Below are positions 16,000 to 24,302 of a stretch of 64,000 nt of DNA, piece after piece. The stretch spans positions 1 to 64,000 of the forward strand of contig JAEWET010000034.1 of NCBI GenBank assembly GCA_023389195.1. The letters are read 5' to 3'. Numbering within the stretch: position 1 is the stretch's first letter; each line of letters opens with the position of its first letter. Position numbers and translations under genes: made by a program. The stretch is from Aliihoeflea sp023389195. Lineage in GTDB: Bacteria; Pseudomonadota; Alphaproteobacteria; Rhizobiales; Rhizobiaceae. The notes under the pieces are model-generated. The model was given only the letters and a program-made list of their open reading frames with translations. It ran no database searches and was not told the DNA's origin.

Positions 16000-17903
16000 G
16001 CGGCAGTGTCCCTGGTATTGCGGGCGTCATCCCACGATTGGGCGAGCGCGCGATAGCGCGCACTCATGTCGGTGACGGCGGCGGCATCCGTCATCGTGCC
16101 GGCGAACCACGCGCGCGCTGCGTCGCCGAAGATGCTGCGGCCGACGGCAAAGCCCTTGACGAGATCGAACCTGGCCGCGCGCCGGAACGCTTCGGCAAGC
16201 TGTGCCTGCGGCGCGTCGAGACCGAGAACGACGATGCCGCGCGTGTGCGGATCGTGCGCCTCGATGGCCGTGACCACATTCGCCCAAGCCCGCTCACTCG
16301 TCATCGGTTCGAGCTTCCACCAGTCGGGATAGATGGCGCTCTGGTAGATCTTTGCGATGATGCGCGGTGTCGTCATGTCATCGACCGGACCGACCCTCGA
16401 CGGGATGACTTCCAGCAGGAATTCGAGATCGTTGCGGCGTGCGGATTCGGCCAGCCGGGCGATCGTGGCGAGCTGGTCGCTCCACATCGCCTCGTCGTCG
16501 TCGGGATGACAGAAGCACAACGCCTTGACGACATGGTCGCGCGGCCATTCGCCCAACGTCCCGCCCCAGTCGGCGCCAAGTACGGGTTCGAGCCGCAACG
16601 GTCGCGAGCCGGGTTGCTCGACCGGTCGCCCGATCCACAGCCCGCTGCCGGCGGCGGCATGAAGCGCATGGCGGCCGAGCCGGTCGTCGCAGAGAATTCC
16701 GTAGCCGTGATGCCCGTCGGCCACCCGCAGTGCCGCTTGCAGGCACAATTGCTTGAACTGGCCGATGCGCTTTGCGTCGGCGCCGTCCATCGCTTCCAGT
16801 TGCGCGCGGTGGTCGAAGGCGAAGACCCGCATGTCCGGCCAATCGCCGCGCCGGTTCGTCGACCAGTGGATCTGCTCGAGCTCGCGGTCGTGGCGCAACG
16901 CCGGGGTCACGATCCCGCGCTTGAGGAAGAAGTCGAGTTCCTGTGCCGATGGATAGGCGGGCGTGCAGCCGTGGCGCGAGACGGCGAGCGCGCCGCAGGC
17001 ATTGGCATAGGTCAGGGCGACCGGCCAGGATGCGTCTTCGAGCCAGCCCTTGAGGAGGCCGGACATGAATCCGTCGCCGGCGCCCAGAACGTTGAAGACT
17101 TCGATCCGGAAAGCGGGACCGGCCTCGCCTTCGTCGAGCGTGTCGGGGATCGCGCCGGTGAATGCGGCGGCGCCCATCGGCCCACGCTTGGCGATCAGCG
17201 TCGCGTTGGTGACGGCGCGCACGGCCCTGAGGGCCTCGATCGTATCGGTCGAGCCGCCGGCGATGTGGAACTCTTCCTCCGTGCCGACGATCAGGTCGAA
17301 TAGCGGAAGATGCGACTGAAGCTTCGCCGTGACGGCCTGCGAGGCGATGAAGCGGCTGTCGCCGGCATCGTGACCGGCAAGCCCCCACAGATTCGGCCGA
17401 TAGTCGATGTCGAGAGCGGTGCGCGCTCCGTTTTCGCGGGCAAGGCGCAGCGCTTTCAGGACGGCGGCTTCGGTGCGCGGATGGGAAAGATGCGTTCCGG
17501 TGGCGACCACCGCGCGCGTCTCTGCGATGAAAGCCGGGTCGATGTCGCCTTCGTCGAGCGCCATGTCGGCGCAGTTCTCGCGATAGAAGATCAGCGGAAA
17601 ATTGTCCTCGTCGCGGATGCCGAGAATGACGAGCGCGGTGAGGCGCTCGGGGTCGGTGACGACGCCGCGCGTATCGACCCCTTCGGCGGCGAGCTGTTCG
17701 CGAATGAAGCGGCCCATATGCTCGTTGCCGACGCGCGTGATGACGGCCGATTTCAGCCCGAGCCGCGCGGTGCCGCAGGCCATGTTGGTGGGCGAGCCGC
17801 CGATATACTTGCGCAGCGAGCGCATGTCCTCAAGCCGCCCGCCGACCTGCACGCCGTAAAGATCGACCGAGGAGCGCCCGATGGTGATGACGTCGAGGCT
17901 CAT
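15996..17903 (-). CDS. iolC: 5-dehydro-2-deoxygluconokinase with C-terminal DUF2090 domain
   Basis: The 635-residue protein joins a PfkB-family sugar kinase (about residues 1-330) to a DUF2090 domain (about 335-630), the arrangement usual in rhizobial IolC. The kinase part shows GGSPTNMA near the N-terminus and the catalytic GAGDGFMSG motif. It phosphorylates 2-deoxy-5-keto-gluconate. DUF2090 resembles class I aldolases of the LacD/IolJ type, so the fused half may perform the following cleavage to dihydroxyacetone phosphate and malonate semialdehyde; that part is inference. No separate iolJ is present in the window. It overlaps the ABC ATPase gene by 4 bases. Confidence 0.94.
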   Translation of the reverse strand: MSLDVITIGRSSVDLYGVQVGGRLEDMRSLRKYIGGSPTNMACGTARLGLKSAVITRVGNEHMGRFIREQLAAEGVDTRGVVTDPERLTALVILGIRDEDNFPLIFYRENCADMALDEGDIDPAFIAETRAVVATGTHLSHPRTEAAVLKALRLARENGARTALDIDYRPNLWGLAGHDAGDSRFIASQAVTAKLQSHLPLFDLIVGTEEEFHIAGGSTDTIEALRAVRAVTNATLIAKRGPMGAAAFTGAIPDTLDEGEAGPAFRIEVFNVLGAGDGFMSGLLKGWLEDASWPVALTYANACGALAVSRHGCTPAYPSAQELDFFLKRGIVTPALRHDRELEQIHWSTNRRGDWPDMRVFAFDHRAQLEAMDGADAKRIGQFKQLCLQAALRVADGHHGYGILCDDRLGRHALHAAAGSGLWIGRPVEQPGSRPLRLEPVLGADWGGTLGEWPRDHVVKALCFCHPDDDEAMWSDQLATIARLAESARRNDLEFLLEVIPSRVGPVDDMTTPRIIAKIYQSAIYPDWWKLEPMTSERAWANVVTAIEAHDPHTRGIVVLGLDAPQAQLAEAFRRAARFDLVKGFAVGRSIFGDAARAWFAGTMTDAAAVTDMSARYRALAQSWDDARNTRDTAA

Positions 17904-18676
17904 ACGGTTCCCCCGAGCGAGCCTTCAAGTTCGGCCATTTCCTGCCCGCCCGCCATCAGGTCCTGCAAGTCCTCCGCGCTGATTTCGCCGCGTGCGGCCG
18001 TGCCGAGCGTCTTGCCGCGATTGAGCACGGTGAAGCGATTGCCCACCGCCATGGCGTGGCGGACATTGTGGGTGATGAAGACGACCCCGATGCCCTGCTT
18101 GCGCACCCGGTCGATCGTCGCCAGCACGTTCGAGGTCTGGCGCACGCCGAGCGCGGAGGTCGGCTCGTCGAGGATCAGGACCTTGGCGCCGAAATGAACC
18201 GCGCGCGCAATGGCGACCGTCTGGCGTTCGCCGCCCGACAATGTGCCCACCGCCTGTTCGGGCTCGCGCAGATTGATGCCCATGCGGCGCATTTCCTCCA
18301 TCGTGACCCGGTTCGCGGTCTCGAAGTCGATCAGCTTCAGCGGCCCGAATTTGCGGACCGGTTCCCGGCCCATCCAGAAATTGCGGGTGACCGACATCAG
18401 CGGGATCATCGCCAGATCCTGGTACACGGTCGCGATGCCCGCTTCCATGGCGTCCCGCGGGCTTTGGAAGACGACCTCCTTGCCCTCGACGAACATCGTG
18501 CCGGCGGACGGTTTGTGCACACCCGACATGGTCTTGATGAAGGTCGACTTGCCGGCACCATTGTCGCCGAGCAGACAGTGGCATTCGCCGGCCTGCACAT
18601 CGAAGGACACACCGCCCAGCGCGATCACCGCGCCGAAATGCTTTCGGATGTCACGCATCTCGATCAGGGACATCAT
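17900..18676 (-). CDS. sugar ABC transporter ATP-binding protein (single-domain, FrcA-like)
   Basis: The 258-residue ATPase has one cassette only: Walker A GDNGAGKSTFIK, signature LSGGERQTVAIARA and Walker B VLILDEPTSALG. It resembles the single-domain FrcA type, not the ~500-residue double ATPase RbsA/MglA. Its position between the permease gene and iolC, with 4-base overlaps on both sides, marks it as part of the inositol importer. Confidence 0.9.
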   Translation of the reverse strand: MMSLIEMRDIRKHFGAVIALGGVSFDVQAGECHCLLGDNGAGKSTFIKTMSGVHKPSAGTMFVEGKEVVFQSPRDAMEAGIATVYQDLAMIPLMSVTRNFWMGREPVRKFGPLKLIDFETANRVTMEEMRRMGINLREPEQAVGTLSGGERQTVAIARAVHFGAKVLILDEPTSALGVRQTSNVLATIDRVRKQGIGVVFITHNVRHAMAVGNRFTVLNRGKTLGTAARGEISAEDLQDLMAGGQEMAELEGSLGGTV

Positions 18677-19779
18677 CGTTCTCCCGTGATCATGCGGCGG
18701 ATGAAGGTGTTCATGATGACGGCGAGGATCAGGATCGTGCCGAGGAAGACGCGGAAGAGCGAGCTTTCGGCCCCGGCGAAGAACAGGCCCTGCTGGACGA
18801 CACCGAAGATGAGGGCGCCGAGTGCTGCGCCGACGACCGAACCATAGCCGCCGGTCAGAAGCGCGCCGCCGATGACGACGCAGATGATCGCCTCGAATTC
18901 CTTCAGGAGGCCGCGGTCGGCGGCGGCCGATCCGAACTCCATGACCTGACAGGTCGCGAAGACGGTCGCGCAGAATGCGGTGAACATGAACATCAGGATT
19001 TTCACCCGATCGACGGGCACGCCGACATAGCGCGCGGCCTGCGCATCGCCGCCGGCGGCATAGATCCAGTTGCCGAAGCGCGTCCGGGTCAGGAGCACAT
19101 GCGCGAAGATCATCAGCCCGATGGCCCAGACTATCAGCATGGGAATTCCGTCGATGATCGGTTGGCCGCTGCGTGCGCCGCGATCATAGGTGGCGATCAG
19201 GTCCGCATCGGCCAGCCAGACGAACAGGCTGCCGAAAATCTTGCCGCCGAACAGCCAGGCGAGCCAGTCGCCCTGTGCCGCTTCGCCCACGCCGCCGATG
19301 ATCGTCTGGCGCGTGGTCAGGATCGACAGCCAGATCGTCAGCCCGCGAAGGATATAGAGAAAGGCGAGGGTGACGATGAAGCTCGGCAGGCCGGTGCGGA
19401 TGACGAGCCAGCCATTGAGCGCGCCGATGGCAAGCGCGACGGCGAAGGCGCACAGGATCGCGATCCACACCGGCCAGCCCCATTGCACCGACACGATGGC
19501 GATGACGGTTCCGGCAAAGCCGATCATGGAGCCGACCGAAAGGTCGAACTCCCCCGCGATCATCAGCAGGCACGCGCCGACCGCGATGATGGCGAATTGC
19601 GCGGAGACGAGCGTCCAGTTCATCACGCCTTGCGCGGCGAACATTCCCGTATCGCCCGCGATGAGGACGAAGAAGACGAAGACGAGGATCGTGCCGCAGA
19701 TGGCGCCGAGTTCGGGGCGGATCATGGCGCGGCGAAAGCCCGAGACGGACTTGACGCGTTCGTCGGTGGTGGCCGTCAT
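18673..19779 (-). CDS. sugar (probable inositol) ABC transporter permease
   Basis: The protein is 368 residues from the ATG at 19779, which has GGGGGA about 6 bases upstream; the longer frame to 19836 has no ribosome site. It is a BPD_transp_2 (RbsC/FrcC-type) permease with 8-10 hydrophobic segments and the conserved LMIAGEFDLSVGSMIG motif. It works as a homodimer with the single-domain ATPase. It lies between the binding protein and ATPase genes in the iol operon. Confidence 0.92.
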   Translation of the reverse strand: MTATTDERVKSVSGFRRAMIRPELGAICGTILVFVFFVLIAGDTGMFAAQGVMNWTLVSAQFAIIAVGACLLMIAGEFDLSVGSMIGFAGTVIAIVSVQWGWPVWIAILCAFAVALAIGALNGWLVIRTGLPSFIVTLAFLYILRGLTIWLSILTTRQTIIGGVGEAAQGDWLAWLFGGKIFGSLFVWLADADLIATYDRGARSGQPIIDGIPMLIVWAIGLMIFAHVLLTRTRFGNWIYAAGGDAQAARYVGVPVDRVKILMFMFTAFCATVFATCQVMEFGSAAADRGLLKEFEAIICVVIGGALLTGGYGSVVGAALGALIFGVVQQGLFFAGAESSLFRVFLGTILILAVIMNTFIRRMITGER

Positions 19780-19848
19780 GGCGGGTCCCCCGGTGGTGTG
19801 CAGCGAAGAAAAGGGGCGGCGCGTCGGCCGCCCCATGGGTGGGACGGC

Positions 19849-20790
19849 CTAGCGGAACTCGCCTGCCAGCGTCTCGACCTGCTCGATATTGTCTTTCGTG
19901 ATGAAGCCGGGGCCGGAATTGATGTTGTTGCCCGGCATCACCCCGTAGCGCGCATAGTTCGTCAGCAGAACCACCGGCAGATAGCCCTGCAGGAAGGGCT
20001 GCTGGTCGATCGCGAAGTCGATGATGTCGTCCTTGATCGCCTGCGAAATCTCGGCCGACAGATCGAAGGTGGCGAAGAAGATCTCGCCCTCCAGACCGGC
20101 ATCCTGCACCGCCCGGATCGTCGGATGCGCGGAGTTCGGCCCGAGCGTCAGGATCGCGGAGGTGTCCGGATTGGTGGTCAAATAGGCGGCGACCTTGTTC
20201 TGAACTTCGGAAGGATCGAGGCCGGAATCGATCATCTGGCTGCCGAGCTCGACGCCCAGCGCATCGGCAAAACCCTGGCAGCGTTCGACCGAGGCAGGGT
20301 TGGTGATGTAGTGATTGACGCACAGGAACGAGGTCGCGCCCGCTTCCTTGGCGCGCAGTCCGGCGGCGTGCCCGGCGTCGAATTCCGGCTGGCCGACATG
20401 CATCATGGCGCCGAGTTCGGCGGACTGTTCCTGCGTGCCCGAATTGATGGTGATGACCGGAATGCCCTGATCGACGGCATCCTTGATCGGGCCGGACAGC
20501 ACGTCGAAATCGGCGATGGTGACGATGATCCCATCCGGCCCGGCAGCGGTCGCCTGCTGGACGATGCGCGCCATGTCGGCGAGATCGCCGGTCGGCGGAT
20601 TGCGGTAGTCGACGCGCACTTCCATCTGCTCGCCCGCGACCGCAATGGCGTTCTTGATCGTGTTCCACCAGCTATCGGAATCGGGCGCGTGGCTGATGAG
20701 AACGAACTGCTCGTCGGCAGCCAATGCCGGAACCGACATCGTGCCGAGACCCGTTGCAACCGCCAACGCGGCAATCATTGTCCTGGACAT
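19849..20790 (-). CDS. sugar ABC transporter substrate-binding protein (probable inositol)
   Basis: A periplasmic binding protein of 313 residues with an N-terminal signal peptide (MSRTM, hydrophobic core, PALA-A cleavage about residue 25). The mature protein has the ribose/galactose-binding fold: EQFVLISHAPDSDSWW, then GIIVTIADFD, then VITINSGT. I use the ATG at 20790, which has AGGGAGAGA just upstream. It is the first gene of the large minus-strand operon running to iolB. The palindromic operator at 20850-20863 lies 60 bases before the start, which links the importer to myo-inositol. Confidence 0.9.
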   Translation of the reverse strand: MSRTMIAALAVATGLGTMSVPALAADEQFVLISHAPDSDSWWNTIKNAIAVAGEQMEVRVDYRNPPTGDLADMARIVQQATAAGPDGIIVTIADFDVLSGPIKDAVDQGIPVITINSGTQEQSAELGAMMHVGQPEFDAGHAAGLRAKEAGATSFLCVNHYITNPASVERCQGFADALGVELGSQMIDSGLDPSEVQNKVAAYLTTNPDTSAILTLGPNSAHPTIRAVQDAGLEGEIFFATFDLSAEISQAIKDDIIDFAIDQQPFLQGYLPVVLLTNYARYGVMPGNNINSGPGFITKDNIEQVETLAGEFR

Positions 20791-20849
20791 TCTCTCTCTC
20801 CCTGAGATGTGTGCTGCCGCGCGAGACACCTCCATGGTCAAGCCGGTAA

Positions 20850-20863
20850 ATGGAATATTCCAT
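20850..20863. promoter_or_regulatory. IolR-type operator upstream of the inositol importer-iol operon
   Basis: ATGGAATATTCCAT is a perfect 14-base palindrome containing TGGAA and TTCCA half sites with a 2-base gap, followed by a second TCCATTTTGGA palindrome at 20863-20873. It shares AAATGGAATAT with the complement of the site before iolR (21764-21777). It lies between the iolR stop and the start of the importer operon. Confidence 0.6.
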
Positions 20864-20896
20864 CCATTTTGGAGTCAATGCAAGTCGATTTTTCCA

Positions 20897-21709
20897 TCAA
20901 CTCCGACGCGCACCGATCGCAACGACAAGGGCTGTTGCCAAAGAAAGCGTCGCCGACAATGCGCGAAACGCCCCCACATCGATCTCGCTGACTGAGAGGG
21001 CCGTCACGTCCAGACGGCGCAGCGGGCTTGCCAGCGTGTCCGTGATGGCAACAACGGGGATGCCGCGTTCGCTGGCATAGGTCGCCAACTCGACCGTCGC
21101 CGGCGTGTAGGGCGCGAAGGTGATCGCGACCATGGCGTCGCCGGCGGCGAGGGCATGGCGCGCATCGATATGGCCGACCGCTCCGTGCAGCATGGCCGGC
21201 ACTTCCATTTTCTCGAGCGCATAGGCCATGTAGGAGGCGACGGGAAATGCGCGCCGGAAGCCGACGAGATGGATCGTGCGTGCCTTGGCCAGCGTCTCGA
21301 CGGCGGCCTCCAAAGCCTTGCTGTCCATCGTCGTGGCAAGGTTTTCCAGCGAGTGACGGCCTGCCTCGATGAACTCGGCAAGGAGTGCGGATGGGCTGTC
21401 CTGTCCCTGTTCGTGCAGCGCCTTGATGCGTGTCGGATAGTCCGGCCAGCGCGGCGCATGCGCGTCGCGGAACAGGCGCTGCATGTCCGAAAACCCCTTG
21501 AAGCCGATGATCTGGCAAAAGCGCACGAAGGCCGATGGCGGTACGCCGGCAGCCGACGACAGTTCGGCGACGGTGGAGACCGCGATGCGCTCCGGGTTGG
21601 ACGTCACGAAATCCGCGCATTGCCGCAGGCGCTTGGGCAACGTGCTGGCGACTTCGCTAAGGCGAAGCTGGAAGGCTTCGATCGTGGTCGGCGGGGAAGA
21701 TGCATCCAT
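20897..21709 (-). CDS. iolR: RpiR-family transcriptional repressor of inositol catabolism
   Basis: The 270-residue protein has an N-terminal RpiR helix-turn-helix (about residues 12-85, including AAGVPPSAFVRFCQIIGFKG) and a C-terminal SIS sugar-phosphate-binding domain (about 125-250, including IHLVGFRRAF and AITFAPYTPATVELA). In Sinorhizobium the iol genes are repressed by an RpiR-type IolR. Its place between the importer operon and the two dehydrogenase genes fits that role. The ATG at 21709 has GAGGA 8 bases upstream; a much longer open frame running through it on the same strand is spurious. The usual effector is a phosphorylated pathway intermediate. Confidence 0.88.
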   Translation of the reverse strand: MDASSPPTTIEAFQLRLSEVASTLPKRLRQCADFVTSNPERIAVSTVAELSSAAGVPPSAFVRFCQIIGFKGFSDMQRLFRDAHAPRWPDYPTRIKALHEQGQDSPSALLAEFIEAGRHSLENLATTMDSKALEAAVETLAKARTIHLVGFRRAFPVASYMAYALEKMEVPAMLHGAVGHIDARHALAAGDAMVAITFAPYTPATVELATYASERGIPVVAITDTLASPLRRLDVTALSVSEIDVGAFRALSATLSLATALVVAIGARRS

Positions 21710-21763
21710 GCCTGTCGTCCTCAATGCGCTTGACAGCCGCCGGTTGGGCGGACATGTATATTT

Positions 21764-21777
21764 GGAACAAATATTCC
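21764..21777. promoter_or_regulatory. IolR operator GGAA-N6-TTCC between iolR and the dehydrogenase genes
   Basis: GGAACAAATATTCC is an exact match to the GGAA-N6-TTCC motif that I recall being described for Sinorhizobium meliloti IolR, here with 5-base arms TGGAA and TTCCA. It sits 55 bases before iolR and 92 bases before the divergent dehydrogenase gene, so it could serve both promoters. Confidence 0.75.
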
Positions 21778-21868
21778 ATTTCGACAAGTCGCGGAGAGGC
21801 GCGCCGTCGGGATATTGGCAAGCCGGGAGGAGCCTGTTGCCTATGGCGCAGATGGATGGAGGACGGGC

Positions 21869-22993
21869 GTGACCCGCGCGCTGGGGATCGGCCTGATCGG
21901 GACCGGGTTCATGGGCAAGAGCCATGCGCTCGCCTATCGCAATGCAAATGCGGTGCTTGGCGGGCTGCCGCCGGTGCGCCTCGAACTTCTCTGCGACGTG
22001 CCGCAGGACAAGGCCGCCCGCATGGCCGAGCAGTTCGGCTTTGTGCGCGTCACCGACGAATGGCGCTCGCTGGTACGCGACGACGCGGTCGATATCGTCT
22101 GCATCACCACGCCGAACCGGATGCACCATGAAATGGCCCTGGCGGCGATCGCAGCGGGCAAGCACGTTCATTGCGAAAAGCCGTTGGCGCTGACGCTTGC
22201 ACAGGCCGAAGACATGACGCGCGCCGCGCAGGAGGCCGGCGTGTGCACCATGGTCGGCTACAATTACATCCACAATCCGGCCTTCACCCATGCGAAACGG
22301 CTCGTGGACGTCGGCGAGATCGGCCGCATCGCGCATGTGCGCGGCTGGGTCGACGAGGATTATCAGGCCGATCCCGACCTTCCCTGGACGTGGCGCGCGG
22401 CAATGGCCGAAGCCGGGCTCGGTGCGCTCGGCGGTTTGGGTTGCCATCTGGTCAGCATGGTCTGCCGGCTTGTCGGACCCATCGACAGCCTGATCGCGGA
22501 CATGGCGACCGTCCATGAAACGCGTCCGCTCGCTGAGTCCGACGGCCGAGCGGCGGTGGAGAATGAGGATCTGGCGAGTGCGCTCGTGCGCTTTGCAAGC
22601 GGGGCGACGGGCACGTTGGCGATCTCGCGCAGTGCCTGGGGTCGCAAGAACCGTCTCGGCTTCGAAATCCACGGCACCAAGGGCATGATCGTTTTCGATC
22701 AGGAGCGCATGAACGAGTTGATGCTCTATCGCAATGCGGGCGACAAGGCGCTCCAGGGCTTTACGACGATCCTGACGGGGCCGGAGCACGCGCCGTTCGG
22801 GGCATTCGTGCCGGCTGTCGGCCACCAGATCGGCATGAACGATCTCAAGACCATGGAGGCCGGCGCCTTTCTTGCGCAGATTGCAGGCGGACCGCGCACC
22901 GGACCCGATTTCAACGAAGCGCTCATCTTCGAGCGCGTCATCCATGCCATCGCCGACGCGGCGCGCAGCGACGCCCGCATCCATCTCGCCTGA
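21869..22993 (+). CDS. Gfo/Idh/MocA-family oxidoreductase (inositol-type dehydrogenase, IolY-like)
   Basis: A 374-residue NAD(P)-dependent dehydrogenase. It opens with LGIGLIGTGFMGKSHA (Rossmann fold) and has the family's EKP motif in HCEKPLALT. The GTG start at 21869 is chosen because GGAGG lies 6 bases upstream. It is read from the IolR operator and is followed after 11 bases by iolG. In rhizobia a second Gfo/Idh protein, often called IolY, is under IolR control and is thought to act on scyllo- or another inositol isomer. The exact substrate here is inferred from context. Confidence 0.85.
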   Translation: MTRALGIGLIGTGFMGKSHALAYRNANAVLGGLPPVRLELLCDVPQDKAARMAEQFGFVRVTDEWRSLVRDDAVDIVCITTPNRMHHEMALAAIAAGKHVHCEKPLALTLAQAEDMTRAAQEAGVCTMVGYNYIHNPAFTHAKRLVDVGEIGRIAHVRGWVDEDYQADPDLPWTWRAAMAEAGLGALGGLGCHLVSMVCRLVGPIDSLIADMATVHETRPLAESDGRAAVENEDLASALVRFASGATGTLAISRSAWGRKNRLGFEIHGTKGMIVFDQERMNELMLYRNAGDKALQGFTTILTGPEHAPFGAFVPAVGHQIGMNDLKTMEAGAFLAQIAGGPRTGPDFNEALIFERVIHAIADAARSDARIHLA

Positions 22994-23004
22994 GGAGAAT
23001 TTTC

Positions 23005-24009
23005 ATGTCCATTCGGTTTGCCGTGCTTGGCGCGGGTCGCATCGGCAAGGTCCACGCCAAGGCCGTCAGCGGCGATCCGGACGCGAGACTGGTGGCCGTC
23101 GCCGACGCCATGCCGCAGGCCGCGGATTCGCTCGCCGCGCTCTGGGGAGCGCAGGTTCGTTCCGTCGATGAAATCCTGGCGGCGGACGATATCGATGCCG
23201 TCGTAATTTGCACGCCCACCGACACCCATGCGGATCTGATCGAGCGCTTCGCACGCGCCGGCAAGGCCATCTTCTGCGAAAAGCCCGTCGACCTGTCGGT
23301 CGATCGCGTGCGCGCCTGCCTTGCCGTGGTCGAAGCGGAGAGCGGCATCTTGATGGTGGGGTTCAATCGCCGCTTCGATCCCCATTTCCAGGCGGTGAGG
23401 GCGCAGATCGATGCGGGCGCGATCGGAACCGTGGAAATGGTGACGATCACCTCGCGCGATCCCGGCGCACCGCCCGCGAGCTACATTCTCTCATCCGGCG
23501 GCATCTTCAAGGACATGACGATCCACGATTTCGACATGGCCCGCTTCCTCCTGGGCGAGGAGCCGGCCTGGGTCAGCGCGTCGGCCGCTTCGCTCGTCGA
23601 TCCCACGATCGGAGAGCTCGGCGACTACGACAGCGCGAGCGTCATCCTGACGACGGCCAGCGGGCGCCAATGCGTCATCTCGAATTCACGGCGCGCGACC
23701 TACGGCTACGACCAGCGCATCGAGGCGCTGGGCACGAAGGGCATGATCGCCGCCGAAAACCAGCGCCCGGTTTCGATCGAGATTGCCGATGAGCGAGGTT
23801 TCACGCGGCCGCCGCTGCACGATTTCTTCATGACGCGCTATACGCAGGCCTACGCCGCCGAGATTGCAGGCTTCATCGCTGCAATCCGCGACGGAACACA
23901 GCCCCAGCCGTCCGGCCGCGACGGACTTGTCGCACTCGTGATCGCGGAAGCAGCCTTACGCTCCGTCAAGGAACGCCGTGCCGTGAATGTGGCCGAAATC
24001 CTGCCGTGA
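23005..24009 (+). CDS. iolG: inositol 2-dehydrogenase
   Basis: The 334-residue protein (also called IdhA in rhizobia) oxidises myo-inositol to scyllo-inosose, the first step of the pathway. It has VLGAGRIGKVHAKA at the N-terminus, the lysine-bearing motif CEKPVDL, and the catalytic KDMTIHDFDMARFLLGE segment with the Asp/His pair of inositol dehydrogenases. Length matches B. subtilis IolG. GAGGAGAAT precedes the ATG. It is second in a two-gene plus-strand operon under IolR. No iolA (methylmalonate-semialdehyde dehydrogenase) is present nearby. Confidence 0.92.
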   Translation: MSIRFAVLGAGRIGKVHAKAVSGDPDARLVAVADAMPQAADSLAALWGAQVRSVDEILAADDIDAVVICTPTDTHADLIERFARAGKAIFCEKPVDLSVDRVRACLAVVEAESGILMVGFNRRFDPHFQAVRAQIDAGAIGTVEMVTITSRDPGAPPASYILSSGGIFKDMTIHDFDMARFLLGEEPAWVSASAASLVDPTIGELGDYDSASVILTTASGRQCVISNSRRATYGYDQRIEALGTKGMIAAENQRPVSIEIADERGFTRPPLHDFFMTRYTQAYAAEIAGFIAAIRDGTQPQPSGRDGLVALVIAEAALRSVKERRAVNVAEILP

Positions 24010-24081
24010 CAGCAATGATACGGGCAGCTCTCATCGGCAGGATGAGGACTTTGATTTCACGGGGTGCTTCAGTCGGTTAAA

Positions 24082-24158
24082 TGGCGCGCCCGAAAGGATT
24101 CGAACCTCTGACCCCCAGATTCGTAGTCTGGTGCTCTATCCAGCTGAGCTACGGGCGC
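24082..24158 (-). tRNA. tRNA-Arg (anticodon ACG)
   Basis: On the minus strand the cloverleaf is complete: acceptor arm GCGCCCG pairing with CGGGCGC, a TAGCTCAGCTGGATAGAGC D arm, an anticodon stem CCAGA/TCTGG around a loop reading CTACGAA (anticodon ACG), and a GGTTCGAATCC T arm. The discriminator base is G and the CCA end is encoded (TGG at 24082-24084 on the plus strand). The wobble A would be edited to inosine, so it would read CGU, CGC and CGA. Confidence 0.95.
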
Positions 24159-24302
24159 GCAGCGATCGAAACGATCGCGGGGCCGGCGAACCGGCACCTG
24201 AAGTGGCCGTTACCTAGCCACTGACCGGGCGAAAAGCAAGCGGCCTTTGGAGAAAAAAGCGCAACTTGACGATTCCCCATGGGCAGCCGGGAAGACTTCG
24301 GC

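Noticed and set aside
20897..22984. A 695-codon minus-strand frame spanning iolR and the IolY-like dehydrogenase
   Set aside because: Only the last 270 codons, from the ATG at 21709, encode an RpiR protein; the rest is antisense to a well-supported dehydrogenase gene.
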